A DNA stretch of 64,000 nt from Pseudomonas sp. S30 (GCF_016518545.1 NZ_JACVTO010000004.1:124001-188000), one strand, 5' to 3'. Positions 19,431 to 27,495 are shown, counted from the first letter of the stretch. Notes: generated by a model from the sequence alone, not told the origin. Made by a program: numbers and translations.

Positions 19431-20501
19431 ATGAGCGGTTCTCAGGGACATCCGACCCCGATTCTGACGCTGCCCAACGGTGCCAAGGATCCCCTGTCGA
19501 TCCGGGCCAAGGCTCTGGTCTTCGCCGACCCGCGCTCGCGGCAACTGTTGGAATACCTGCAACGGGTCGGGCCCAGCGAGGCACCGGTGCTGATCAACGG
19601 CGAGACCGGCACGGGTAAGGAACTGGTAGCGCGCTACATCCATGCCGCCAGCGGACGCAGCGGGGCCTTCGTCGCGGTGAATTGCGGGGCGATTAGCGAG
19701 AACCTTGCCGAAAGCGAGTTCTTCGGCCACGAGGCGGGCTCCTTCTCCGGGGCCACCGGCCGGCGTGTCGGCTGGTTCGAGGAGGCGGACGGCGGAACCC
19801 TGTTTCTCGACGAGATCGGCGATCTGCCTTTGCCCCTGCAGGTCAAGCTGCTGCGGGTGCTGCAAGAGCAGGAAGTAGTACGGGTCGGCTCGCGTAAACC
19901 GGTGAAGATCGATATCCGCCTGGTCACTGCCACCAACGTCAATCTGGAGCAGGCGGTGGAGGCGGGCAATTTCCGCCTCGACTTGTTCTATCGCATCAAT
20001 GTTGCCCAGGTCGCGGTGTTGCCGCTGCGCGAGCGTCCGCTGGATATCCTGCCGCTGGTGGAGCACTTCCGCGCGCTTTACAGCGCACGCTTGAAGATCG
20101 CCGAGCCGATGGTGTCCGAGTCCGCCGCCCAGGCATTGCTGGACTATCCGTGGCCAGGAAACATTCGAGAACTGGAGAACGTCGTGCACCTGGCCCTGCT
20201 GGTGGCGGGCGACAAGCCGATCCGCCCGGAGCACTTGAAGTTCTCGGCGGGGCTCAGCGCCTTGTCCGCTGGGGCCAGCAGCGTGGTCAAACTGCCGCAG
20301 GAGGTGATTCGCGAGCAGTTGCTACGGCTGTTCGACACCCCCGGCGATTCGCTGCTCGACGATATCGAGGACCTGTTGGTGCGCGAGGCCTTCGCCCATT
20401 GTGGCTTCAACCAGTTGCGCACCGCCGAGTTGCTGGGTATTACCCGTAATGCCATGCGTACCTTGCTGGTGAATCACGGGATGCTCAAAGGGCGAGTTTG
20501 A
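19431..20501 (+). CDS. sigma-54-dependent transcriptional activator without sensor domain (SfnR-like)
   Basis: A 356-residue enhancer-binding protein. Only about 25 residues precede the AAA+ domain, so there is no receiver, PAS or GAF sensor. Walker A is GETGTGKE (57-64), the sigma-54 contact loop reads GSFSGA (103-108) instead of GAFTGA, Walker B is [12 protein letters not shown], and [12 protein letters not shown] leads to a Fis-type helix-turn-helix ([17 protein letters not shown]) at the C terminus. This matches SfnR-type regulators of sulfone and organosulfur use. It lies next to four sigma-54 promoters and is the obvious regulator of the cluster (inference). Activity is presumably set by its amount or by a partner. 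Confidence 0.92.
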   Translation: MSGSQGHPTPILTLPNGAKDPLSIRAKALVFADPRSRQLLEYLQRVGPSEAPVLINGETGTGKELVARYIHAASGRSGAFVAVNCGAISENLAESEFFGHEAGSFSGATGRRVGWFEEADGGTLFLDEIGDLPLPLQVKLLRVLQEQEVVRVGSRKPVKIDIRLVTATNVNLEQAVEAGNFRLDLFYRINVAQVAVLPLRERPLDILPLVEHFRALYSARLKIAEPMVSESAAQALLDYPWPGNIRELENVVHLALLVAGDKPIRPEHLKFSAGLSALSAGASSVVKLPQEVIREQLLRLFDTPGDSLLDDIEDLLVREAFAHCGFNQLRTAELLGITRNAMRTLLVNHGMLKGRV

Positions 20502-20955
20502 ACGAGCAGTTGCCCGCTGTATCAATGGTTATCCGGCCTTGCCAAGCGCTTTTAATTAAAGAAACATTCTGCCCGTAAAAACCAGGGCGGTAGCACATGT
20601 AGCTTGGGTGAGCGGTATGAGATGGAAAGTTCTCTGTCAGCGTGCAGATAAACCCGGCACCTCTTTCCGCACCCAGTTCCTCGAGTGCATCCGCAGCGCA
20701 ACCGAAGGCGTGCACGCTAATAATGCAGCGCGGTTCAGACGCGATCGGTGACCTCTCCAGTGCTTCAGCTCATGTGGGCCATCGTATGATGTAGTGGTAA
20801 ACTCATCCCGACAAGCTTTTGAGTTTTTCTTCAGGTTTCGATGGCTTTAGCCTTGTCAGCTTAATAATGATAAATTCACCGTGAAGTCAGATGGGGGATT
20901 TCTTGAGCGTTGATTGTTTGGCAAAAGTAAACGGTTCGGTAATGGGAAGGTACAT
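20502..20955. other. AT-rich intergenic stretch
   Basis: About 450 bases with falling GC content mark the boundary between the sigma-54 cluster and the island. I see no convincing gene, terminator or RNA. Short open frames here have no recognisable product. A ribosome-binding-like GGAAGG lies just before the GTG at 20956. Confidence 0.5.
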
Positions 20956-21723
20956 GTGAGGGTTGGTGTTTTTATCGTAGGCTTATATACTTGTGTGTGG
21001 CAATTGCTGCGAATAATGAGTGCGATCATTCTGCTGCCTATTTTCTGTTTTTTTATTTTTTTGATAGTGGAGTCTCCGAAGAAAACGGTGGTCTCGCCGC
21101 CCGACTCCACACAGCCGGTTTGTGGTCGAGTCTTCGGGAAGACGATATCCGTACCACGCCATTATGTGATGTTCTGGGCAGAGTATGAGGGTGAAAGTTC
21201 TTGGGACAAGGAAACGTTCCGTCGCCACACGGGGTGCGCTATAGATCTCGTTTCATTACCCATGGTGGTGTCCTGGCCCGATTTTCAGCCGCCGAACCAA
21301 GCCAAGTATTTTCAACAGGGACTGAGATTTGAAGGTTTGGATATTGTGCTAACACCAACTGAAAGCAATGGCTTCGATCTGCGGTCGCGGCTAAATTTTC
21401 TTCTCGGTCGTGATCAAGAAGGGGGGCTCGAGCCCGTTGAGTATGTTGAGTCGCTGGGGCTTTACCTCACCCGACGGCAAGATAAGACATTTCCAGAGAA
21501 CACTAATGAATATTATTGGCGCGAAGAAGACGGTGACATACAGGCTGTTTTTGAGTGCTTAGGCGGTCGAAATGGAGGCAAGGTCTATAGCTGCCAGGGA
21601 GAGTTCTTTCTTGAGCAGTTAGCGTCAAAGGTAGCAGTCGGTTTTACGCCGGATAAGTTGGATGCCTGGAAAAAAATTATTGACTCAACTAAGACGTTTG
21701 TGCTGTCTAACATAGTTGACTAA
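20956..21723 (+). CDS. Hypothetical membrane-anchored protein
   Basis: A 255-residue protein of unknown function. I placed the start at the GTG 20956 because GGAAGG precedes it at good spacing; a TTG at 20914 and an ATG at 21016 are alternatives. An N-terminal hydrophobic segment (IMSAIILLPIFCFFIFLIV) serves as membrane anchor or uncleaved signal, followed by a region that should lie in the periplasm: PVCGRVFGKTISVPRHYVMFWAEYEG, then a long mixed alpha/beta part with Cys residues and KVAVGFTPDKLDAWKKIIDSTK at the end. Base composition is clearly lower in GC than its neighbours, a sign of horizontal transfer. The layout would suit an immunity protein, but no toxin gene is adjacent, so this is only a guess. 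Confidence 0.6.
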   Translation: MRVGVFIVGLYTCVWQLLRIMSAIILLPIFCFFIFLIVESPKKTVVSPPDSTQPVCGRVFGKTISVPRHYVMFWAEYEGESSWDKETFRRHTGCAIDLVSLPMVVSWPDFQPPNQAKYFQQGLRFEGLDIVLTPTESNGFDLRSRLNFLLGRDQEGGLEPVEYVESLGLYLTRRQDKTFPENTNEYYWREEDGDIQAVFECLGGRNGGKVYSCQGEFFLEQLASKVAVGFTPDKLDAWKKIIDSTKTFVLSNIVD

Positions 21724-21936
21724 GGAGTTGATTCGTACCGCAGGGTGGGTTAAAGGACTTGTATTTGGAGACGTTGCGCACCACGAAGCGCGGATCTTAC
21801 ATGGCTAGATTTTCAAGGCAACGGTTCACTCACAGATGCCTGGACCTCGAACTCTATATTTACAGTGATGACAGAAAAATTCCGGGGACAAAGGCGAGGT
21901 GCTGAACTCGGCATAAGCCGGGCCGACCATCGCATT

Positions 21937-21947
21937 GGGGGGGGGGG
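21937..21947. repeat. Homopolymeric run of 11 G
   Basis: Eleven consecutive G residues on the plus strand. Runs of this length slip readily during replication and are rare in Pseudomonas chromosomes outside contingency loci. No intact gene is clearly controlled by it. Confidence 0.9.
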
Positions 21948-22249
21948 CGGCTCCGGTAACCCGGCGCTGGTGGCAATAATGGGCTGGTAGGAGGTACGGG
22001 CCGCAGCATTCTTATCGGTGGCCGCTGCAAGTCGGTGATCCATGCTGGCTCGCAGGGCGATGTAATCTATCCCTGCGAAGGTGAGTGCCTCATGCGCACT
22101 GGTGGTAGCGCTGATAGGATCTTTGGATTTTCTGCTGATCAAGCATAAGCAGGATGAAGGCTCGCAAGCACAGCAGGAGGAGCGACACCACTCCCAGGCA
22201 CAGGATCCTCATCTTCTGGAAATGGATGGCCCTTGATGGCCTGCGGGAA

Positions 22250-22320
22250 AACAGAAATGATCAGCTGAACAACCCGCCGAATGACTGCTAAAGACTCTCA
22301 GGATCCCCAAAAAACATTTG
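22250..22320. repeat. Imperfect direct repeat of the LysR gene 3' end (left copy)
   Basis: Bases 22288-22308 are identical over 21 bp to 27465-27485, the 3' end and stop codon of the LysR gene, and similarity continues on both sides. Read on the minus strand this copy still encodes Q-M-F-F-G-D-P-E-S-L-stop, the same ten C-terminal residues as the LysR protein. About 30 bases past the stop (GTTCAGCTGATCATTTCTG against GTTCATCTGATCATCTCTG) are also shared. The rest of a LysR gene is absent here. Confidence 0.85.
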
Positions 22321-22466
22321 GGCATCCATGCGAATCAACAAGTTATGAGTCGGAAATTGAATTTGTACCCCTAGAAGTACACCTTTTTGCAGTGGTTACG
22401 AGTGGAAGAGAGTGGACGCACTGAGGGGCGGTGTTGAACGTGTTATCACTTGCCAAAGCGTGCCGC

Positions 22467-22928
22467 TTACGCTTTGGGCTTATCCCAGTCACTACGCGTC
22501 GCAGCAATCAGCGCGTCCCAGTCATCAGGAGGATTGCCGTGGCCCGGCATCTTCTCGAATACGGCGTAGGGAGCGGATTTGCTGCCTGCGGACCGTGGGG
22601 TATTTTCGTCGTTGACCCATGCATAGACGATGACCTTGGATCTTGAGTCGTAGCGAAAGAACAGCCGAAAGCGCCTGCCGATTTTTGCGCGGCGCCAATG
22701 TCGGTAGGCGGTGCCCAGCGTGTTGCCTTGGCGGAACTCATCACGGCCCGGGTCGGTTGGTACAGCCTCCATGATCAGATGGCTCAATGCCCGAAACAGC
22801 TTCACGTTGGCGTTGCTTTCAAAACCTTGTGGGTCGTTTTGCTCGACCCGGGCGGCGGCTTCTTGCAATTTGCGTAGCTGTAAAGTCACACCTTCATGGA
22901 ACAACAATGTCCAGCCATGTTGCAGCAT
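22467..22928 (-). CDS. yhaV: Type II toxin YhaV
   Basis: A 153-residue YhaV-family ribonuclease toxin, at the usual family length. It begins HGWTLLFHEGVTLQLRKL and contains the conserved PGRDEFRQGNTLGTAYRHWRRAKIGRRFRLFFRYDSRSKVIVYAWVNDE core with the basic RNA-binding surface. YhaV cleaves mRNA on the ribosome and is neutralised by PrlF. Its ATG overlaps the antitoxin stop codon by four bases, the classic antitoxin-first order. It lies at the end of the HXS island, where it could stabilise the element. Confidence 0.92.
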   Translation of the reverse strand: MLQHGWTLLFHEGVTLQLRKLQEAAARVEQNDPQGFESNANVKLFRALSHLIMEAVPTDPGRDEFRQGNTLGTAYRHWRRAKIGRRFRLFFRYDSRSKVIVYAWVNDENTPRSAGSKSAPYAVFEKMPGHGNPPDDWDALIAATRSDWDKPKA

Positions 22929-23245
22929 CAGATCGCGACCTCACCATCGATATCTTCGTCCAGGTTTACGGAGTGATTTGCGTTGGCGAGCATGGTTTGC
23001 GCCAAGTCTTCCGGCAGGGTGGTGAGGTTACGTCCGCTTCGGACATCAGCCTCCAGCAAACCCAGGAATGCGCCGATGGCAGGATCCTCATGGATGGCTT
23101 CTACACGGCTGACCACGACTTCACCGTCGCGTACGTCGAATGCGATCTTGCCGCCTGTATCAATGCCCAGTAGCTGGCGAACGGATTTGGGCAGTGTGAC
23201 CTGGCCCTTCGAGGTCAGCGTGGCGATTTCGTGGATGGCAGGCAT
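22928..23245 (-). CDS. prlF: Type II antitoxin PrlF (SohA), AbrB-like
   Basis: A 105-residue antitoxin with an N-terminal swapped-hairpin AbrB/SpoVT DNA-binding domain (ATLTSKGQVTLPKSVRQLLGIDTGGKIAFDVRDGEVVV) and an acidic C-terminal tail (LDEDIDGEVAI) that should bind the toxin. The start at 23245 gives the normal family N terminus; an open frame continues upstream without similarity. PrlF normally represses its own operon, and a palindrome lies just upstream. Translationally coupled to yhaV. Confidence 0.92.
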   Translation of the reverse strand: MPAIHEIATLTSKGQVTLPKSVRQLLGIDTGGKIAFDVRDGEVVVSRVEAIHEDPAIGAFLGLLEADVRSGRNLTTLPEDLAQTMLANANHSVNLDEDIDGEVAI

Positions 23246-23262
23246 GGGTGATCTCCCGGGTC

Positions 23263-23303
23263 GATTGATCGAATGGTAAGGAATAGTCCTTACGTGGTCA
23301 ATC
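23263..23303. promoter_or_regulatory. Palindromic operator upstream of prlF-yhaV
   Basis: A perfect 7-bp inverted repeat (GTAAGGA-N4-TCCTTAC, 23276-23293) is flanked by GATTGA and TCAATC half-sites. The position 18-58 bases before the antitoxin ATG fits autorepression by PrlF or the PrlF-YhaV complex. Confidence 0.65.
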
Positions 23304-23493
23304 ATGGTGTTCTGCTCCCAAGTGTAAGCGGGGCAGGTGCTCAACAACCACCTCAGGATTACTTACTCTACCTCCCGGGGAGTCATCTTGCAGATGGTCG
23401 AGCAACCTCTAGCGAGTGTTGCCGACTTGAGTGTTGTGCAGCACGGGAAATTCGTGCGTTGTTGAATCTGCGCCAGCTTCAACCCAAAGCGAC

Positions 23494-24102
23494 TCAGGGG
23501 ATTTTGATCCCCAACGCATTCAGCGATGGCGTATCCATCCGACCATTGACTGTCAGCCCACTGTCCATCTGAAAGGCCATCAACGCACCACGCGTCGCTT
23601 TACCCATCACCCCATCAATGGCGCCTTGGTAATACTGACGCACCATCAGCGCGGTCTGCACACGGGTGACCAGGTTACTTTTCTGCTCATTGGTCGCGCG
23701 GCTCTTTGACGTGTTCGAGCTGGTCCCGCGGGTAGTGCCAGACGACTGATAAAGGCTGTTGCTGCTTGGTGTGCTGCTCGGTGTACTCGATGTGCTGTAG
23801 CTTCGGGTAGTGGTCGCGGGTGGACTGTAGTAGCGAGGTGCGCTATAGCCCCCAGAGCCGCTGTAGTGAGAGCTGTGCGAGCTGTGGGACCGGTGCGAGC
23901 TGTGCGAGCGATGTGCCGCATAGATGTTGACGGTGTCTGGCGCATTGAGCGTATCGGCAAATACTGGGGGCTGTAGCTTGTCGATGGGTTGCCATTTAGC
24001 ATCGGCGAGCGGCATAGAGCCCACCTGTGCCAGGGTGGTACTTACCATTGGCAGCAGGCTGATCCCACTGATCAGGACTTTCCAGCGGTCGAGCAATTTC
24101 AC
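23494..24102 (-). CDS. hxsA: His-Xaa-Ser repeat protein HxsA
   Basis: A 202-residue exported protein and the presumed substrate of the HXS system. It has a signal peptide (about 1-25, ending STTLA), then at residues 64-81 six perfect His-Xaa-Ser triplets (HRSHSSHRSHSSHSSHYS), a Ser/Thr/Tyr/Pro-rich linker (82-135), and a C-terminal peptidoglycan-binding domain (about 143-200: RVQTALMVRQYYQGAIDGVMGKATRGAL). The start is GTG, overlapping the hxsC stop as GTGA. The family is known only by name: the repeats are thought to be modified by the two radical SAM enzymes, and the chemistry and function are not established. The last domain suggests anchoring to the cell wall. Confidence 0.9.
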   Translation of the reverse strand: MKLLDRWKVLISGISLLPMVSTTLAQVGSMPLADAKWQPIDKLQPPVFADTLNAPDTVNIYAAHRSHSSHRSHSSHSSHYSGSGGYSAPRYYSPPATTTRSYSTSSTPSSTPSSNSLYQSSGTTRGTSSNTSKSRATNEQKSNLVTRVQTALMVRQYYQGAIDGVMGKATRGALMAFQMDSGLTVNGRMDTPSLNALGIKIP

Positions 24103-25334
24103 TGTGCACTCCTTGCATAGGCACTAAAGGCTTCGGTCGATAGTGGTTGTACGCCGCGGCTCTGCCAGCGGTCGGTGTGGGATTTGAAAAAGCCAGAGCA
24201 ATGTTTGACGGCAGCGCATTGTTGGCAGGTATCGATGAACAGGTTCTTCCAGTCCGAGATGCTCTGGCGGGCGAAACGTGAGAGGTGTGCCGGGATCAGG
24301 CACAGGGGCAAGTTGTAGATCGAAACCGGCATCCCGCGGTTGAAAAGGAAATACACGGCCTGGCTCAACGACTGCTGATAGTCCAGCGGGTCAATCCACA
24401 ATTCTTCATAGTTCTTCCTGGCCAGGCCGGTACTTTCGATACCCATCAGCGCAACATGATGCACGAAGGGCAGGTTTCTGAACACGTAGTAGGCGAGCTC
24501 GGGCAAGCGTGGCGTAGTCAGGCGATTGAGCACCACACGTATTTCGACGATTTGGTTGGCCCGCGCCAGGTTGTAAAGACCTTGCAGAGTTTCGCTAAAC
24601 GCGCCTGGAGCCTGTACCACATGGTCATGGTCTTCGGCATTGTCGGCGTACAGCGGGATGCCCCAGCTCAACTGGGGGTGGCCGATGGCAGAGAGCGCTG
24701 CGATCCAGCTCGGGTCTTGGAACAGGCGCCCGTTGCTGAGTACATGAATAGATTTCTGCGGCAGAACGGCTTTGCACTTGGCCAGGATTTCCAGCAGGCC
24801 GTTGCGATAAAGCGTTGGTTCTCCGCCGCTGATTCCCAGATTCTCCTCGCCCGGGTCCATCAGGTCGATCAGCCGTAGGTTCTCCTCGATGTGCCAACGG
24901 TCATCGATATCTTTGGGCGGCTGCGAGCACATCAGACAGAGGCTGTTGCAACGATCGGTCATGAACAGCAGGTTGCTGTCTGAGCCTCGTCGATAGAGTA
25001 CTCGCACCAACGTGTTGCCTGGCGTGATGGCAATGACGTCGCCGGGCTGCACGACATCCGCATCTTTGGGTGTGTGGAGATATGGTCGCGCGCTGTCGAA
25101 GTCGCCGATCAATGGCTCTGGGATCAGGAATCCACCCACTGGCAATGACAGCAGATGCGGACTCCGTAGCCGTTCTTCGTTTGGCAGCCAAAATAGCAGG
25201 TCACCTAACTCAGCGCTTCCGGCACAAACAGCCAGGCCTTGTTCGATAAACTCATCCAGCGTGATGACCTTGAGCAGTTTCGGCCCATTCAGGTGATGGA
25301 TTTCGAAGTGGGTATCTTTGCGCAGCATCGCCAT
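24099..25334 (-). CDS. hxsC: HXS-system radical SAM maturase HxsC
   Basis: A 411-residue radical SAM enzyme. The 4Fe-4S motif CNSLCLMC (C129, C133, C136) follows about 125 residues of N-terminal extension, and ISGGEPTLYRNGLLEIL is the SAM-binding GGE motif. A C-terminal cluster CQQCAAVKHC may bind an auxiliary iron-sulfur cluster. HxsC occurs paired with HxsB beside HxsD and HxsA; both are presumed to modify the His-Xaa-Ser repeats. It overlaps hxsB (ATGA) and hxsA (GTGA), which argues for coupled synthesis. Confidence 0.92.
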   Translation of the reverse strand: MAMLRKDTHFEIHHLNGPKLLKVITLDEFIEQGLAVCAGSAELGDLLFWLPNEERLRSPHLLSLPVGGFLIPEPLIGDFDSARPYLHTPKDADVVQPGDVIAITPGNTLVRVLYRRGSDSNLLFMTDRCNSLCLMCSQPPKDIDDRWHIEENLRLIDLMDPGEENLGISGGEPTLYRNGLLEILAKCKAVLPQKSIHVLSNGRLFQDPSWIAALSAIGHPQLSWGIPLYADNAEDHDHVVQAPGAFSETLQGLYNLARANQIVEIRVVLNRLTTPRLPELAYYVFRNLPFVHHVALMGIESTGLARKNYEELWIDPLDYQQSLSQAVYFLFNRGMPVSIYNLPLCLIPAHLSRFARQSISDWKNLFIDTCQQCAAVKHCSGFFKSHTDRWQSRGVQPLSTEAFSAYARSAQ

Positions 25335-26836
25335 CAGCCCCTGTAACCCGGGAACCGGACATCGTTGTAAGAGCGCCTGTTCAACCAGGACAGCAGCACC
25401 CTCTGCACGTTATCGTCGCCATCGTAAAGCAGACCGAATAGATGCTTCAGAAGCCCCATGTTCTTCTTGCAAAAGCTGCTGAACACTCGGTGTCCGATCG
25501 GATCAGCTTGGCGGGCATAGTGCTCGATAGGGTCAGCGCCACAGTACGGGACAAGTGCGCAATCGGAGCAGCCCGGCAGCGTCTCTGCTACACCACTGGC
25601 GAGCAACGCATTCATAACTGGCGATGCGAGTAATTCCGACAAGGGTTGCTGCACAGTGCCGAGCCGCAAGCCGTCTTCACCCATTTCCAGCAGCATTCGG
25701 GCTTCGTCCGAGGGATAGACGTAGCCGTCATAGTTGTAAACCAGTGCTGCAGTGCCAGCGCCAGCAGGGGATCGCAGGTCTACGTACCCGGAGGAGAAGG
25801 GTGTCAGGATATTTTTCAGCAGCAGGCTTGTGTAACTCTCTGAGAGGTATACGCCCTGCTGGTTGATGTGCAGCAAATAGGCCAGTGCTTTCTTGTAGAA
25901 GGCCAGGTATCGCTCAATAGGGTAATCAAGTCGATGGGCACTCTTGGTGGCAAACCCATAAGGGCTTAGAGGTCGAAGCGAGATGCTGGAGAAACCCTGG
26001 CTTACATACTCATCGATGATCGCTTCAGGTTGTTCGAGGCTCCTTGAAGTCAGCGTGGTCAGTGCGGAAACCGCATCATGGCCAAGGCGCTCACGGACCC
26101 ACTGGATACCTTTTACAGTGCGTTCGTAGGAGTCTCGTGACGGGGTAGGGCGGTTAGCATTGTGTAAGGGCGCCGGCCCATCGAGCGAAGTCGAAAACTG
26201 GATGCGATTTTGTTCTGCGAAGTCGAGTATTTCCTCCGTCAGGTGGTGCAGCGTGGTGGTGATGACGAACTGGATATCCCGTTGTTCGACCACGTTCCGC
26301 TCAACGACCCATTCGACGATCTGGCGGACGCGTTCGAAGGCCAGAAGCGGCTCGCCACCCTGAAACTCCACAGTGAGGGCAGGGGCGTTCGATTCGAACA
26401 GGCGATCGACCGCCGCTTGTGCATCCGCTTCCGACAGGTCGTGTCCGGACCCTCCCACAGGGGCCCGCGACACTTGGCAGTACTGACAGGTGTGGTTACA
26501 GCGCAATGTAACCACGAACAAGTGCAGTGCAGGCCCCTGGAAGAGGAAGTCCTTGCGGCTGCGATACTGCGCAGCCATTTCCGGGAACGGATCGTGGCGG
26601 CCTGGTTCGTAGATGAAGTGGCGGGCCAGCAGGTCCTTGTAAAAAGGCGTAGTTGCTTGAAGGTCGAAGTAACTGAGGGCTCGTAATTGCGCGTCGTTCA
26701 CGTGCATGTACTCACCGGTATCGGAGGTGAGCAGGATGTCACGGTCATTTCCCGTGTTCATGCGCATGAATCGAAAAGGCAGCAAGCGGTAGTGCTTGGC
26801 GTCTGTCGCAATCAGTGTCACTGGGAAATCCCACAT
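25334..26836 (-). CDS. hxsB: HXS-system radical SAM/SPASM maturase HxsB
   Basis: A 500-residue radical SAM protein with CNHTCQYC (C113, C117, C120) and VEFQGGEPLLAFERV. Near the C terminus Cys residues in LPGCSDCALVPYCGADPIEHY and a later CKKN suggest a SPASM-type domain with auxiliary iron-sulfur clusters, as in enzymes that modify ribosomal peptides. The N terminus (LLPFRFMRMNTGNDRDILLTSDTGEYMHVND) is typical of HxsB. The start is inside the hxsD 3' end (19-base overlap). It probably acts on HxsA with HxsC. Confidence 0.92.
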   Translation of the reverse strand: MWDFPVTLIATDAKHYRLLPFRFMRMNTGNDRDILLTSDTGEYMHVNDAQLRALSYFDLQATTPFYKDLLARHFIYEPGRHDPFPEMAAQYRSRKDFLFQGPALHLFVVTLRCNHTCQYCQVSRAPVGGSGHDLSEADAQAAVDRLFESNAPALTVEFQGGEPLLAFERVRQIVEWVVERNVVEQRDIQFVITTTLHHLTEEILDFAEQNRIQFSTSLDGPAPLHNANRPTPSRDSYERTVKGIQWVRERLGHDAVSALTTLTSRSLEQPEAIIDEYVSQGFSSISLRPLSPYGFATKSAHRLDYPIERYLAFYKKALAYLLHINQQGVYLSESYTSLLLKNILTPFSSGYVDLRSPAGAGTAALVYNYDGYVYPSDEARMLLEMGEDGLRLGTVQQPLSELLASPVMNALLASGVAETLPGCSDCALVPYCGADPIEHYARQADPIGHRVFSSFCKKNMGLLKHLFGLLYDGDDNVQRVLLSWLNRRSYNDVRFPGYRG

Positions 26837-27117
26837 CCAGCGAGCGCGGCTCGGGCCAGGACTTCGCGCAACCCTACTGTTTCGCGGTTGATATGGTCGC
26901 GTAGGGCGAAGTCGTTCAGATGCTGAAGGATCAGCGAGTAAGCTTGCTCTGGGGAAAGCGTTAGCCTTGCTTCAGCGGGGTGGGCCGTGAGGCTTATCTG
27001 ATTGGCTTCAATACCGACCTGGATCGTGACAGTGTCGGCCAGGCAATAAGCGGCGCGTTGCACCACGCTGAGCGGGTAGGCTGCACTGTCGAGTTTTAGC
27101 GTGACTGGCCATGTCAT
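26818..27117 (-). CDS. hxsD: HXS-system protein HxsD
   Basis: A 99-residue protein, first gene of the HXS operon. It has the pattern VTLKLDSAAYPLSVVQRAAYCLADTVTIQVGIE and then HLNDFALRDHINRET, a recognisable form of the LLNDYxLRE motif that names the family. Its size and place next to the maturases would fit a leader-binding chaperone like the RRE proteins of other peptide-modification systems, but this is inference. No signal peptide. The promoter should lie in 27118-27250. Confidence 0.9.
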   Translation of the reverse strand: MTWPVTLKLDSAAYPLSVVQRAAYCLADTVTIQVGIEANQISLTAHPAEARLTLSPEQAYSLILQHLNDFALRDHINRETVGLREVLARAALAGCGISQ

Positions 27118-27464
27118 CGGAACCGGTCCTTCAAATCCGTTGGGAGCGTGTGGATTTTGCCGGTTGACGAGGCATTATGCCATCATAATTTTTTTACATT
27201 TGCACGCGTTTGTCCAGCCTGGCGGGTGGTGAGCTCACTACGGCTCGGTCATTGAGACGGGGTAGGGTCGCGGGTTCATATCTCCCTCAGTCCACCCATC
27301 GCCATCTATAACCTGCTTGGCCTCAGGCTGGGGGCATCCTTTTCAAACCATCCATAGCATGCCCTCAAATATGCCCCCAATGTAGCAATCCACTGGAAGT
27401 AAATAGAGCTCCATGGTTTGTGGAAAGGCAGAGATGATCAGATGAACAGCCTATCCGGCGGCGA
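27118..27464. other. Intergenic region with attachment-site-like relic
   Basis: A 347-base gap. The part next to hxsD (27170-27200) is AT-rich and likely holds the operon promoter. At 27267-27298 a tRNA/tmRNA 3'-end-like sequence occurs: GCGGGTTCA, a few bases, then CTCCC and TCCACC. At 27329-27379 TGGGGGCAT and ATGCCCCCA form a 9-bp inverted repeat, with a third related copy ATGCCCTCA at 27359-27367, resembling integrase arm sites. No integrase gene remains in the window. Confidence 0.4.
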
Positions 27465-27495
27465 CTAAAGACTCTCAGGATCCCCGAAAAACATC
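27425..27495. repeat. Imperfect direct repeat at the LysR gene 3' end (right copy)
   Basis: This is the authentic 3' end of the LysR gene plus about 40 bases of downstream sequence. It matches 22250-22320 with 21 identical bases at the core. The two copies are in the same orientation and 5.2 kb apart, bracketing the TA and HXS genes. Confidence 0.85.

Larger units (their letters stand above)
21724..22466. other. Gene-poor stretch with 11-G tract and duplicated LysR tail
   Basis: These 743 bases hold no gene I can support. A 109-codon minus-strand frame at 21813-22142 contains a proline run encoded by the G tract and has no recognisable similarity; it may be a remnant. The notable contents are the homopolymer at 21937-21947 and the repeat at 22250-22320. 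Confidence 0.5.

Noticed and set aside
20485..20715. 76-codon minus-strand open frame after the activator gene
   Set aside because: It overlaps the 3' end of the activator gene, no domain is recognisable, and composition is that of the intergenic stretch.
21880..21892. CCGGGGACAAA near 21885, echoed as CCGGGGACAAAAATGACAC near 56058
   Set aside because: Only about ten bases are shared; too short to call a transposon end or repeat family without a search.
21813..22142. 109-codon minus-strand frame with a five-proline run
   Set aside because: The prolines come from the G homopolymer, there is no recognisable fold or homologue, and the region looks decayed; treated as remnant at most.
23876..23925. 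Short tandem repeats in the DNA coding for HxsA, seen first as a possible CRISPR-like or minisatellite array
   Set aside because: They are the codons for His-Xaa-Ser triplets within an intact coding frame.
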